From: Rossellomorea sp. BNER
GTDB taxonomy: Bacteria; Bacillota; Bacilli; Bacillales; Bacillaceae_B
Assembly: GCA_024213275.1 (NCBI GenBank)
Contig: JANAVG010000001.1
Location: forward strand, 456,460 to 520,459
Reading direction: 5' to 3'
Length of the DNA stretch: 64,000 nt
The notes under the pieces were generated by a model. That model did no database searches, was not told the DNA's origin, and was given only the letters and a program-made list of their open reading frames with translations. A program made the position numbers and the translations under genes. Each line of letters opens with the position of its first letter. Position 1 is the stretch's first letter. Shown in pieces: positions 17,064 through 26,404 of this stretch.

Positions 17064-17123
17064 TACCTTAAGTGTTTATAAGTCCATATAAGTGATTATA
17101 AGTTTTAATGTGGCTTTTTTCAA
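17064..17123 (-). promoter_or_regulatory. deoR-HAD promoter with four 10-bp direct-repeat operator
   Basis: On the minus strand: -35 TTGAAA (17118-17123), 17-bp spacer, -10 TATAAT (17095-17100). Four head-to-tail 10-bp repeats cover 17064-17103; on the plus strand they read GATTATAAGT, CCATATAAGT, GTTTATAAGT and TACCTTAAGT. One helical turn per repeat and overlap with the -10 box fit a DeoR-family repressor site. Confidence 0.82.
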
Positions 17124-17159
17124 GTGATTTAGTGTTTAATTAAGGGAAAAACTTAATGA

Positions 17160-17183
17160 AAAAACCGCCCAAAAGGACGGTTT
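17160..17183 (-). terminator. terminator of the M14 peptidase gene
   Basis: On the minus strand AAAACCGTCC (17174-17183) pairs with GGGCGGTTTT (17160-17169) and runs into TTCATT. It lies 6 bp past the stop. Confidence 0.88.
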
Positions 17184-17189
17184 TCTTGA

Positions 17190-19601
17190 CTATTTTGTAT
17201 AAATAGCGTTGGATAAAAGCCGGAATAAGTAATCCGTATGATCTCGAAATCCTGGCTCTAGTCCCATTAAGGTAACATTGCCATCTTGTACGATAACGGG
17301 CTTTCCTTTTGCCGCTTCTTGACCTTTCCAATGCCCAGCAAGGAAAAAGTTATCAGAATTCTCATAGGTTGAAATCACCGTTTTATCTTCTGTATTGGTA
17401 TACCATGTCGGCTGATAGACAAAGCCTAGATCACTCTGCTGATAGCCCGCTGTTAGGCTAGATTGTGTGTGGGTTAGCTTTACAATTCCATTACTGTTAG
17501 CTCCACCTTTGTTGATTTCTACATCAGTCAGACCTAAAGCTTTGGTTGCGGTCGATGCTCCAGCACCGATCGCTACATAGTTCCCACCATTTTCAACAAA
17601 GTTCTCGACATTACCTTTAAATTGATTGTATTGTTCCTGACTCTCTAGCCCGAACTCTTTATTTGCTAATCTATTATTATAGGAAATTAAATTAGATGTT
17701 CCATTATAAATAAATACATCTGTATTCAATCCATTTTCAGCCACTTCCTGTGGTGTAACCTCTTGAACAGTAAATCCAAGTCGTTCCAATGCTAATTTTG
17801 TCCCAGCATGTGTTTGAGCTTTGTTCATTCCACCGTCTTTTAAAATCGCAACGGTTTGGCTATCAATCACTTCCACTCCTTGAGGCACCTGTTTACTTTC
17901 TATTTTGACAGGATGGTCTTTTACTAGTTCCTTCAGTTCGCTTCTCAGTTCTGCTGGTGCATATAGAGTTCCCTCTTCATCCCTTTGTAAAGAATGTCCA
18001 CTATTTAATAGGGAGTTCGCAATCGAAATCGATTCTACTGACGTATTAGGAATGGCATATGGGCCGGATCCGACAACTTCCCCATTTGTGGTCACTTTAT
18101 TTACTGGGGCTCCCTTCACATCGAACGCAGCATCTGCACTTACTTCAATAGCTTTAAACCCCCATAATTCAGGGAGATTCCAAGCAGATATATCATACAT
18201 GGATGGGGTGTCTTCAGTAATATCCTCTCCATCCCAAAGCATCGTATTAGCAAGACCTGCTTTTGCCTGATCCATAGGTACGATATATGTCCCTTTCGGA
18301 TAAGTGACACTATTGTATTCAAAATCCTTTTTCGCTTGCTCAACAGATATATCATTATCTTCAAGATGCTGTACTACCTTTAACGTTGCAGAAGAATCCT
18401 GTTCATCCACTGGTAATATGTAGGCTTTAGGAAAATGTCCACTCTCATGAAACGGATGATCAAATTGAACACCTCTTTTAAAAATTTCAATTTGGTCTTT
18501 TACCATTTCAACTTTATTCTCACTAGAGTAACTTAAAGCACCCATAACAGCGTCATACGTCCATTGCACTCCATCCCAATCATTCGTCGGTGCTTCAAGC
18601 GTATAACCATAGGCTCCATGATACATCGCATACATTGGTGTGAAAATTGGAGGATAATCGTCCCACCCTGCTGAGTCATCACGCTGTGGAATATATGTGC
18701 CTGTCATGTTCTGATAATCCACATTTGACGTTTCTGTATTCGTATTTTGATAGCTTTCCTTATTGTTCACAATGCTCTTTTCCATTGCTTCTGCCTGGTT
18801 CAATGCCCATTTAGAAAAAAGATCATATTCATAATTTGGATTATGAGGCGGTGTACAAGGTTCGATTAGTCCTGGTTTAGATGGGCCACCAGATCCTTTT
18901 ACATAACCATGAAGATCAAGAAAAACCATCGGATTCCATTCCGTAATCATATCTACCATATGCTCTGTTTCCACCTGAGACTGGGTAATAAAGTCACGAT
19001 TTAAATCAATTCCATTCCCATTAAAACGGGTCGCACCAATTCGCCCATCCGGATTAGCAACCACATTAAAGATAAGAATATGGTCTTCTAAAATCTCTTT
19101 CGTTTGTGCATCATTCTCTTTTGAAAAACGCTCAATTAGCTGAAGAACCGCATCTGTTCCTACAAATTCTGTACCATGAATAGAGCCATTGATCATTACA
19201 GGTACTTTAACATCTGGATGCTTGTCCACAAATTCTTGTGCTTTCATAGGACTTTTAATCATTTTCTTTCTCAGCGCCTTATAATGACCGAATTTCCCCT
19301 TCGCATCTGTATCAGACACAATGACCGTATACATCTTATGTCCATTTGCGGAAGTGACATCGCTCTCTTCAATGGTAATTCTATTACTCTCAGAAGCTAG
19401 TTGATCAAGCTTTGCTTGAATCTCAGAATACTTTACAAAATCATAGTGCTCACTATTAAATAGACTTTTATCCTTTTCTTCCAGTTGACCTTGCTGCTGC
19501 ATGGTAGTCTTTGGTGGGGAATCTGCCAGAACATTAATCGGGGCTGGTGTTGCTGTTAGTAGAGCAATACTCGTTAAACCAATAAGTAAATTCTTTTTCA
19601 T
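17190..19601 (-). CDS. secreted M14 family zinc carboxypeptidase
   Basis: 803-aa exported metallopeptidase. A Sec signal peptide (about 1-26, ending NVLA) precedes a peptidase_M14 domain. The zinc ligands HGTE (about 139) and the His of FLDLHGYV (about 228), the FNVVANPDGRIGATR and GIDLNRDF substrate blocks (about 180-200) and the catalytic Glu of YTLEAP (about 333) are all visible. A long C-terminal region (about 400-803) has a Rossmann-like segment VAILKDGGMNKAQTHAG and GGNYVAIGAGAST. It probably degrades peptides outside the cell. It is a single gene with strong GAGGAGG and its own terminator. Confidence 0.88.
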   Translation of the reverse strand: MKKNLLIGLTSIALLTATPAPINVLADSPPKTTMQQQGQLEEKDKSLFNSEHYDFVKYSEIQAKLDQLASESNRITIEESDVTSANGHKMYTVIVSDTDAKGKFGHYKALRKKMIKSPMKAQEFVDKHPDVKVPVMINGSIHGTEFVGTDAVLQLIERFSKENDAQTKEILEDHILIFNVVANPDGRIGATRFNGNGIDLNRDFITQSQVETEHMVDMITEWNPMVFLDLHGYVKGSGGPSKPGLIEPCTPPHNPNYEYDLFSKWALNQAEAMEKSIVNNKESYQNTNTETSNVDYQNMTGTYIPQRDDSAGWDDYPPIFTPMYAMYHGAYGYTLEAPTNDWDGVQWTYDAVMGALSYSSENKVEMVKDQIEIFKRGVQFDHPFHESGHFPKAYILPVDEQDSSATLKVVQHLEDNDISVEQAKKDFEYNSVTYPKGTYIVPMDQAKAGLANTMLWDGEDITEDTPSMYDISAWNLPELWGFKAIEVSADAAFDVKGAPVNKVTTNGEVVGSGPYAIPNTSVESISIANSLLNSGHSLQRDEEGTLYAPAELRSELKELVKDHPVKIESKQVPQGVEVIDSQTVAILKDGGMNKAQTHAGTKLALERLGFTVQEVTPQEVAENGLNTDVFIYNGTSNLISYNNRLANKEFGLESQEQYNQFKGNVENFVENGGNYVAIGAGASTATKALGLTDVEINKGGANSNGIVKLTHTQSSLTAGYQQSDLGFVYQPTWYTNTEDKTVISTYENSDNFFLAGHWKGQEAAKGKPVIVQDGNVTLMGLEPGFRDHTDYLFRLLSNAIYTK

Positions 19602-19737
19602 CTATGTACCTCCTCGTCATCATATATATTATGGTAGTATAATTATACATATTAGTACATAAATATTTATAATCATTTTAATAATCGCTACTTTATTACT
19701 AGATTTTTACTTGATAAGATACCCCGGGGCTGGGGGT
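19602..19737. other. promoter region of the M14 gene and spacer
   Basis: A very A/T-rich stretch (TATAATTATACATATTAG around 19640) that probably contains the minus-strand promoter of the M14 peptidase gene. No other gene is seen. Confidence 0.4.
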
Positions 19738-19773
19738 GGTGCCAGGTACATTTCCCCGCTTTTGTACCTGGGA
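19738..19773. repeat. inverted pair of GTACCTGG palindromes upstream of the RAYT
   Basis: GGTGCCAGGTAC (19738-19749) and GTACCTGGGA (19764-19773) face each other across 14 bp. They match the elements downstream of the transposase gene at 20448-20566. Confidence 0.7.
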
Positions 19774-19894
19774 GAAAAACGACAAATAACTATCTTTTCC
19801 GGGGAAATAATTTATTCTTTCCGAAAAACTTTAAAGGTTTTTTCAAAATAATAGCGAATAATGTAAATTGAATAACTACAGAAAGGACGATTCA

Positions 19895-20441
19895 ATGCCA
19901 AGAAAACACAGGATATGGTTTCCAGGCGCTATTTATCATGTAACCGCTAGAGGGAACTGGAAACAGGATATATTTAGAACAAAAGAAGACTATGTCCACT
20001 ACTTCTCTTTAATACAATCCGTTCAAGAAAGAAAGCCTTTTTTAATCCACTCCTACTGTTTAATGCCAAATCACATTCATATTCTCCTAAGAAACGATAA
20101 ACCATCCTTTAAGCCAAATTCTACAACCTATTCACTCTGTATATGCTAGATACTTCAATAAGAAATACGAATTAATCGGACACCTATTTCAAGATCGATA
20201 TCATGCAAAAATTATCGAAGACCGAAAACAACTAATGGATACAAGTCGATACATCCATTTAAATCCAGTAAAAGCAAATTTAGCATCGCAACCAGAAAAA
20301 TATCCTTGGAGTAGCTATAAATCCTATGTATCAAATGTTCAAGACAAAATTCTATGTACAAATAAGATTGCTAATAATGGCACCACTAAAAAGAGCTATC
20401 AATTCTTTGTAGAAATGAATATGAATATCAAAAAATATTAA
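19895..20441 (+). pseudogene. frameshifted REP-associated tyrosine transposase (RAYT, Y1_Tnp)
   Basis: The first part (19895 to about 20115) reads MPRKHRIWFPGAIYHVTARG and MPNHIHILLRND, the HUH nuclease block of Y1 transposases. The second part continues in another frame from about 20115 with VYARYFNKKYELIGHLFQDR, then RYIHLNPVKANLA and PWSSYKSY. One extra base near 20113-20118 (in CCAAATTCT) would join the frames to give about 180 residues. The catalytic Tyr region lies in the second part. ATG at 19895 follows AAAGGA. It is flanked on both sides by GTACCTGG palindromes, its likely substrate. No intact copy is in the window, so movement would need a trans source. Confidence 0.82.
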
Positions 20442-20447
20442 TTTAAA

Positions 20448-20566
20448 GGTGCTAGGTACTGGTCAAAATGTACCTGACACCTTTCATTTATATATCGACT
20501 TTTGGTACCTGGTACAATTCCGCTCTTTTGTACCTGGCACAAATCACCGTTTTTGTACCTGGTACC
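20448..20566. repeat. RAYT-linked palindrome array (five GTACCTGG units)
   Basis: GGTGCTAGGTAC (20448-20459) and GTACCTGACACC (20470-20481) form one long hairpin. Further copies are GGTACCTGGTAC (20504-20515), GTACCTGGCAC (20530-20540) and GTACCTGGTACC (20555-20566), about 25 bp apart. The array ends 17 bp from the stop of the convergent thiolase gene. Confidence 0.78.
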
Positions 20567-20583
20567 TTCAAAGCGCACTTCCC

Positions 20584-21735
20584 TTATCCCAGCCTCTCAA
20601 TAATTGTTGCATTAGCCATTCCATGCCCTTCACACATCGTTTGTAATCCGAAGCGTCCGCCTGTTCGTTCTAATTCATGCATCATGGTGACCATAATTCG
20701 TGCACCGCTCGCTCCTAATGGATGACCTAGTGCAATTGCTCCTCCAATTGGGTTCAGTTTAGCCGGATCTGCACCCGTTTCCTTTAACCAAGCTAATGGG
20801 ACAGGTGCGAAGGCTTCATTTACTTCGAAAATATCGATATCCTCTAGTGACAGCCCTGATTTTTTCAGCACTTTTTCTGTCGCAGGAATAGGTCCAGTGA
20901 GCATTAATGTAGGATCTGAACCAACCACTACTCGAGTATGAACTTTGAATCGTGGTTTTAGGCCTATTTCTATCGCCTTTTCTTTATTCATTAGCAACAA
21001 CGCCGCTGCCCCATCACTTATCTGGCTTGAGTTCCCCGCATGGATCACTCCGTCCTCTTGAAAAACAGGATTTAATCCTGCTAATGCATCCACAGTAGTT
21101 TCTTTTCTAGGTCCTGAATCTTCTTTAACAACCGTTGAAGTCCCATCATCTAGAGTGACTTCTAAAGGCATGATTTCTTTTGAAAAATATCCTTCCGCTT
21201 GGGCTTTTAATGCCTTTTGGTGACTTTCCCAGGAAAATTGGTCGAGGTCTTTTCTGCTAAAGCCATACTTTTTTGCAATTCTTTCAGCCGATAGACCTTG
21301 ATGAATCACCTCAAAACGATTTCTTAACTTTTCACTAAAAGGAGCTCCTTGATAGTTCGAGGCAATCGGGACCCGCGACATATTTTCAACCCCTCCAGCG
21401 ATAACGATATCCATATCGCCGGCTAAAATCGCTTGTGCACCGAAATGAACAGCTTGTTGACTTGAGCCGCATTGACGATCAATGGTGATTCCCGGAACTT
21501 CTATAGGAAGACCGGCAATTAGAGCTGAGACTCTGGCAATATCACCTGCTTGTTCTCCAGATTGAGTAACACACCCTAGAATGACATCTTCTATTAAAGC
21601 AGGATCGATCCCCGAACGCTTCACAAGCTCCTTCAATACTTCCCCTGCCAAATCATCCGGTCTGATATTCTTTAGTAGCCCCTTTTTTCTTCCGACCGGT
21701 GAACGTACTCCATCAACAATAACGACTTCTCTCAT
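20584..21735 (-). CDS. thiolase family protein (acetyl-CoA C-acyltransferase)
   Basis: 383-aa thiolase that cleaves 3-ketoacyl-CoA or condenses acyl-CoAs. The nucleophilic Cys lies in TIDRQCGSSQQAVHFGA (about 88); further blocks are NEAFAPVPLAW (about 312), GGAIALGHPLGASGARI (about 342) and the active-site C-terminal MCEGHGMANATI (about 372), where the usual CxGGG reads CEGHG. It lies 14 bp after an acyl-CoA dehydrogenase gene and shares its transcript, giving the first and last steps of a beta-oxidation-like route. The natural chain length is not known. Confidence 0.92.
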   Translation of the reverse strand: MREVVIVDGVRSPVGRKKGLLKNIRPDDLAGEVLKELVKRSGIDPALIEDVILGCVTQSGEQAGDIARVSALIAGLPIEVPGITIDRQCGSSQQAVHFGAQAILAGDMDIVIAGGVENMSRVPIASNYQGAPFSEKLRNRFEVIHQGLSAERIAKKYGFSRKDLDQFSWESHQKALKAQAEGYFSKEIMPLEVTLDDGTSTVVKEDSGPRKETTVDALAGLNPVFQEDGVIHAGNSSQISDGAAALLLMNKEKAIEIGLKPRFKVHTRVVVGSDPTLMLTGPIPATEKVLKKSGLSLEDIDIFEVNEAFAPVPLAWLKETGADPAKLNPIGGAIALGHPLGASGARIMVTMMHELERTGGRFGLQTMCEGHGMANATIIERLG

Positions 21736-21749
21736 GTTAACCTCCCTTT

Positions 21750-22895
21750 CTATAACCCTAAATTTTTGGCAATAATCGTTTTCATGATTTCATTTGTTCC
21801 TGCATAAATACTTGCTACTGGAATGTCCCGGTATCTTCTTGCAATCTTATATTCTTCCATATACCCATAACCGCCATGAAGCTGCATACATTGTGTCGCA
21901 ATATTTCTTGCAGTTTCCGTCAACTTCCATTTTGCCATCGATACTTTGGTAACAACATTTTTGCCACCCATATGTTCCACAATTAGTCGATCTAAAAAAG
22001 CTCTGCCCATTTCCACTTCAGTTGCCATCTCGGCAATTTTAAATTGTGTGTTTTGAAACTGGCTAATAGTTCTTCCAAAGGCTTCCCTACTCTTTACATA
22101 CTCTATCGTCATTTCCAGCATCTCCTCAGATGCAGCTTGTGCTGCAATCGCTACAACCAAGCGCTCTTGCTGGAGTTTATCCATCATGTAAAGAAATCCT
22201 TTCCCTTCTTCACCAAGAAGGTTCTCTTTAGGAACCTTGCAATCTTCAAAAATTAATTCTGCCGTATCCTGACAATGAAGACCGACTTTATCTAGCTTCC
22301 TTCCACGGGAAAACCCTGGGTGGTCTCGCTCGATTACGAGTAGACTCACACCTTTATGTTTTGGACGAATGCTTGTGTCTGTTTTACAAGCAACAATAAC
22401 GAGATCGGCATGGATTCCATTGGTAATAAACGTTTTTTGTCCATTTACAACATAGTGATCACCTTCAAGCTTTGCGGTAGTTTTAATATTTGCTAAATCA
22501 GACCCCGTTCCAGGTTCGGTCATGGCAATCGCGGTAATCGTTTTACCCGTTGTACACGATGGAAGCCAACGTTTTTTTTGTTCTGCCGTCCCAAATGCCG
22601 TGATATAGGGAACAACGATATCATTGTGTAGTCCGACACCAACTAACCCTGATCCCACGCGTTCCAACTCTTCATTAATGACAACAGAATATCCCCAATC
22701 CACTTCACTGCCACCGTATTTCTCATCAATATCAGGACAAAGAAATCCTTGCTCCCCCATTTTCGTCCAAAATGTTCTTGGAATCATGCGATCCGTTTCC
22801 CACTTTTCATAATAGGGAAAAGCTTCTTTCTCTAAAAATTTTCGCAAGGACATTCGAAAGATATCATGTTCTTCCTGTAAGTATGGATGGTTCAT
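21750..22895 (-). CDS. acyl-CoA dehydrogenase
   Basis: 381-aa FAD-dependent acyl-CoA dehydrogenase that makes trans-2-enoyl-CoA. Signatures are AIAMTEPGTGSDLANIKTTA (about 127-146), KTFITNGIHADLVIVA and QCMQLHGGYGYMEEYKIARRYRD (about 340-362). The C-terminal VASIYAGTNEIMK carries the Glu of the GTxE motif (catalytic base in short-chain members). ATG follows GGAGAG. It is the first gene of a two-gene operon with the thiolase; no regulator box could be assigned upstream. Family assignment is firm, substrate length unknown. Confidence 0.93.
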   Translation of the reverse strand: MNHPYLQEEHDIFRMSLRKFLEKEAFPYYEKWETDRMIPRTFWTKMGEQGFLCPDIDEKYGGSEVDWGYSVVINEELERVGSGLVGVGLHNDIVVPYITAFGTAEQKKRWLPSCTTGKTITAIAMTEPGTGSDLANIKTTAKLEGDHYVVNGQKTFITNGIHADLVIVACKTDTSIRPKHKGVSLLVIERDHPGFSRGRKLDKVGLHCQDTAELIFEDCKVPKENLLGEEGKGFLYMMDKLQQERLVVAIAAQAASEEMLEMTIEYVKSREAFGRTISQFQNTQFKIAEMATEVEMGRAFLDRLIVEHMGGKNVVTKVSMAKWKLTETARNIATQCMQLHGGYGYMEEYKIARRYRDIPVASIYAGTNEIMKTIIAKNLGL

Positions 22896-23092
22896 TGAAA
22901 TCTCTCCTTTTGGGCATATAGTAAATGGTACATTTTATGCCATTACTACCTTAATCTATCGAAAGGACATTTATTATTTTTTGACAAAAAGTTTTTTTGC
23001 TTATTACTTATATTGTAACGGAAAACTTAATTAATTATTAGAATATTTTAAAATATCTAACAAACAACAGTAGCCCTTATAAAAATAAAATA

Positions 23093-23122
23093 AGGATGAC
23101 CTATATAAAATTAGGTCATCCT
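23093..23122 (-). terminator. terminator of the murQ-murR-murP-mupG operon
   Basis: Stem AGGATGACCTA (23093-23103) / TAGGTCATCCT (23112-23122) followed on the minus strand by TATTTTATTTTT. It is 14 bp past the mupG stop. Confidence 0.9.
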
Positions 23123-23136
23123 CATTTCCAATACTT

Positions 23137-24147
23137 TTATCTTCTAAAGGTTATTTTTTGTCCTGAATTCATTAAATCAAGTAATGGCAAATCGCTTTCG
23201 TTTATTTTTCCAATAACGTTAACCGCAGAATTTGCCTTTAGATTACGTTTCACTAATTGAATTTCACCACGATAACGTCCATATTCATCATTATCTTGAG
23301 TAATGGCCCCCCGAAGGCGCTCATGCGTGTTACTAGGGGCAACATTCCCTTTTGTTCTAGTATCTAATAACCTTAAGACATCCCTTCCCGGGTCAGGACG
23401 GAGCTGGTAGTCACCTTTCAACTCAGCATCCCCTGTGTATCCCAGTTCAATGACACCTTCATGATCGAATCGTGTTAGTTTCCCAAGCAGTTCATTTGAA
23501 AAGTCAGGATCACCTATGAATATTCCCTCTACCCCTAAGCTATTTAATTCAATGGCACTTAGGTAAGGGTCCGTCATCCGATGATCTTCTAATGTTGGCA
23601 ATCCCTTATATAATGGACCCCTTTTTTCACGATCCCCTGGAACAAAAGCATATACTGGTATTTTAAACTCGTCAAACATCTTCTGTTGAACGATAAATGA
23701 CGAATAATCTAATCCTGTTTCCGGTCTTGGATAAAAATTATGCCAAGCAATGAGGTTCTCAGGGTCTAACCCTAAATCTAGCCATTCCTTAACTTCCTTT
23801 AAGCTTAGTGTACTTGCGTTAATGGCTAGTTTAAATGTTTTTGATAAATTTACTACCTCTTCAGAAGTAAATTCATCATCTAAACGAATCGCTTTTACAC
23901 CTAGCTCCCTTAAAGCTTCTAAGGAGGAAACACCTAATACTTCCGGGGTTTTATGGGAAACATCAGCATAGACATCGAAATCATTTTCGTTAAACAATGA
24001 TAATAGCTCACGAGCTCTATCCATTAAGATTCCAGATTCTTCAGGAATATGAAAAGAAGTAAAGGCATTTCGTATTCCTAACTTTGCGGCCCTACAGATT
24101 TGCTTTTCTGCAAATTCATCAGATAAATAAACAGATAGGCCAATCAT
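23137..24147 (-). CDS. mupG: MupG-type 6-phospho-N-acetylmuramidase (DUF871)
   Basis: 336-aa member of the DUF871 family, whose characterised members (MupG) split MurNAc-6P-GlcNAc disaccharide in the cytoplasm. It starts MIGLSVYLSDEFAEKQ and has a TIM-barrel-like N-terminal domain (AFTSFHIPEE, DVYADVSHKT, IRLDDEFTSEE, FYPRPETGLDYSSF). A smaller C-terminal domain begins about residue 210 (LRPDPGRDVLRLLDTRTKGN). It overlaps the murP stop by 4 bp. Gene context (MurNAc PTS, etherase, MurR) strongly supports the MupG assignment over an unknown phosphatase. It is the last gene of the operon. Confidence 0.87.
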   Translation of the reverse strand: MIGLSVYLSDEFAEKQICRAAKLGIRNAFTSFHIPEESGILMDRARELLSLFNENDFDVYADVSHKTPEVLGVSSLEALRELGVKAIRLDDEFTSEEVVNLSKTFKLAINASTLSLKEVKEWLDLGLDPENLIAWHNFYPRPETGLDYSSFIVQQKMFDEFKIPVYAFVPGDREKRGPLYKGLPTLEDHRMTDPYLSAIELNSLGVEGIFIGDPDFSNELLGKLTRFDHEGVIELGYTGDAELKGDYQLRPDPGRDVLRLLDTRTKGNVAPSNTHERLRGAITQDNDEYGRYRGEIQLVKRNLKANSAVNVIGKINESDLPLLDLMNSGQKITFRR

Positions 24148-25502
24148 TCGAATTCACTCGCCATTTCGTCATTAAATCCGAAGAGATAGGTGAGAATAAA
24201 CCCTGCTGCATAGGCAATTAGAAGGCCGATAATATAGAATATAATTTCTCCTGCATTTACTAAGAAAATGAGTGGAATTCCTGAAACTCCTATTGCAAAT
24301 GTAGCCACATCAAAATATGCTTGAAATGCTCCTCCAAAACCAGCACCAAGACATGCCGTTAAAAATGGTCTTCCTAATGGTAGGGTAACTCCAAAGATCA
24401 ATGGTTCACCAATTCCAAGAATTCCCGCTGGTAACGCTCCCCCAACGGCCCTTTTTAATTTTTTCTTTTTCGTTTTCATAAAGATGGCGAAAGCGGCCCC
24501 TACTTGACCGGCTCCACCCATTGCCAGAATCGGAAGTAATGGATCGTCTCCAAGGGAATTAATCAATTCAAGGTGAACAGGTGTCAATCCTTGATGCAGA
24601 CCCGTCACTACCAATGGAAGGAAGGTAGCACCCAGCACAAAACCAGCTACAAGTCCGCCAACATCAATGAGAGATAGCAGTCCCTGAGTAATGATATCAG
24701 ATATAAATCCTCCAATTGGCATAAAGACGCTATACGTCAATAATCCGGTAACTAATAAAGCAATCGTTGGTGTGAAAATTATATCAATGGCTTGAGGCAT
24801 AATTTTTCGTACATTCTTCTCAACAAAAGCCATAAAAATAGCAGCAATTAAAACACCGATTAAACCGCCTCTGCCTGGTAGTAAATTCTCTCCAAATAAA
24901 GCAACATCACCTATAGCTGGATTAATGATTAATATCCCCGCTAAACCACCTAATGCGGGCGATCCGCCAAACTCTTTCGCCGCATTTACCCCTACAAGTA
25001 TGCCTAGATATCCAAATAAACCGCTTCCAATAATCGATAGAATCATGACTAATTGGGACTCGCCGTTTAACCATCCTGCCTGCACAAAGAACTTCGTGAA
25101 ACCAGTGATGAGTCCAGAAGCAATAAGTGCTGGGATAAGTGGAATGAAAATATTGGCAATCCGTCGTAGAAGTAACTTAAATGGGGTACTGTTCTTTTTC
25201 TTCAATTCGTTCTTCTGTTCTGAAGCACGAGCTTTCAAGTCAATTTCTCCGGATTCATTTGCGACAAGCTTCCCAAATTCTTCGGTAACTTTATTGACTT
25301 TACCTGGACCTAAAATGATTTGATAGGTTTCATCTTCTACAAAACCTAGTACTCCATCAATCTTTTTAATCGTTTCTTTATTAATTTGTTGATCATCATA
25401 TACCTTAATACGAAGTCTAGTCATGCAATTTTCATAGCTTGCAATGTTGTCTGCACCGCCGAACTGCTCTAGAATTTTTCTCGCTAGTTCTTGATTGCTC
25501 AT
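24144..25502 (-). CDS. murP: PTS N-acetylmuramic acid transporter, EIIBC component
   Basis: 452-aa PTS permease that imports and phosphorylates MurNAc or MurNAc-containing disaccharide. The EIIB domain (1-90) has the phospho-Cys in SYENCMTRLRIKVYD (about 26). The EIIC domain (about 105-445) has about ten membrane segments and GLHQGLTPVHLELINSLGDD and LPAGILGIGEPLIFGVTLP typical of the glucose/sucrose family. It has no fused EIIA, so it depends on another EIIA such as that of glucose PTS. It lies between murR and mupG with short gaps, hence one operon. Substrate is set by the neighbours. Confidence 0.9.
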   Translation of the reverse strand: MSNQELARKILEQFGGADNIASYENCMTRLRIKVYDDQQINKETIKKIDGVLGFVEDETYQIILGPGKVNKVTEEFGKLVANESGEIDLKARASEQKNELKKKNSTPFKLLLRRIANIFIPLIPALIASGLITGFTKFFVQAGWLNGESQLVMILSIIGSGLFGYLGILVGVNAAKEFGGSPALGGLAGILIINPAIGDVALFGENLLPGRGGLIGVLIAAIFMAFVEKNVRKIMPQAIDIIFTPTIALLVTGLLTYSVFMPIGGFISDIITQGLLSLIDVGGLVAGFVLGATFLPLVVTGLHQGLTPVHLELINSLGDDPLLPILAMGGAGQVGAAFAIFMKTKKKKLKRAVGGALPAGILGIGEPLIFGVTLPLGRPFLTACLGAGFGGAFQAYFDVATFAIGVSGIPLIFLVNAGEIIFYIIGLLIAYAAGFILTYLFGFNDEMASEFE

Positions 25503-25523
25503 TTCTAAAATCCCCTTTCTCCC

Positions 25524-26381
25524 CTAAAGTTTTTTCAATGTATGGATCGATTCACGAGTACGATCAATATACGTGACCGTATCCTCATATCGTGAAGCTG
25601 ATAACCCTAGAAATAAGACATCTATCATAAACAGCTGTGCAAGGCGCGAGGATGTCGCTCCACTTCTAAATGGTGCCTCACGTGTGAAAGAAGTGTGCAA
25701 GGAAATATCAGCAATATTAGCAACTTTAGAGCCCCCATATTTTGTTAAACTAATGGTTTTCGCCCCTTTTTCCTTCGCAAGCTTCAAGACCTTGGCTACT
25801 TCGTCTGTTTCACCTGAATAAGAAATTCCAAAAACAACATCATCTTCACTCGAATTTGCGATTAAGGTGGCAACTAAATGTAAATCTGAAAAAGCGGTCG
25901 CATTCTTTTTGATCCTTAAAAATTTCTGCTGTGCATCAAGCGAAATGATGTGAGAAGCACCGATTCCAAATAGATGAATGTTATTTGCCTTTTCAAGGAC
26001 ATGAATCGCATTTTGAACCATTTCTTCTTGGATCAGTTCAGCTGTTTCATTGATACTTTGAATACTATTCGTTCTTGACTTTTCGATGATCGAGTATAGT
26101 GATTCATTTGCGGAAATATCCCGGTAGCCTGTTGAATCATCTTTATTGGCCAAATCCCCTGCAATCCTAACCTTTAATTCAGTAAAACGCTTTATTCCAA
26201 GTGATTTACACAGTCTGATGACAGCCGCCGCACTTGTGTTCGACTTGTCAGCAAGCTCGGCTGTTGTAAATTTGATGACCTTCCTTGGATGATCAAGAAT
26301 GTATTCAGCGATCTTCCGTTCTGAACTAGGGAGCTCGTCAATCAAATTAGATATCATTTTTAGTGTTCCTTTTACCTGCAT
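25524..26381 (-). CDS. murR: MurR/RpiR family transcriptional regulator
   Basis: 285-aa regulator with an RpiR-type helix-turn-helix (about 1-77: SERKIAEYILDHP, TAELADKSNTSAAAVIRLCKSL) and a SIS sugar-phosphate domain (about 120-260: HLFGIGASHIISLDAQQKFLRI, GISYSGETDEVAKVLK). MurNAc-6-phosphate is the expected effector in this context. Placed between murQ and murP, it probably represses the operon. It starts at ATG 26381. Confidence 0.88.
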   Translation of the reverse strand: MQVKGTLKMISNLIDELPSSERKIAEYILDHPRKVIKFTTAELADKSNTSAAAVIRLCKSLGIKRFTELKVRIAGDLANKDDSTGYRDISANESLYSIIEKSRTNSIQSINETAELIQEEMVQNAIHVLEKANNIHLFGIGASHIISLDAQQKFLRIKKNATAFSDLHLVATLIANSSEDDVVFGISYSGETDEVAKVLKLAKEKGAKTISLTKYGGSKVANIADISLHTSFTREAPFRSGATSSRLAQLFMIDVLFLGLSASRYEDTVTYIDRTRESIHTLKKL

Positions 26382-26404
26382 CGAAACCCCTTACCTTTCA
26401 TGGA

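Noticed and set aside
19868..19894. Upstream TTG start for the RAYT reading
   Set aside because: The AAAGGA site lies between this TTG and the ATG at 19895, so the ATG is the start.
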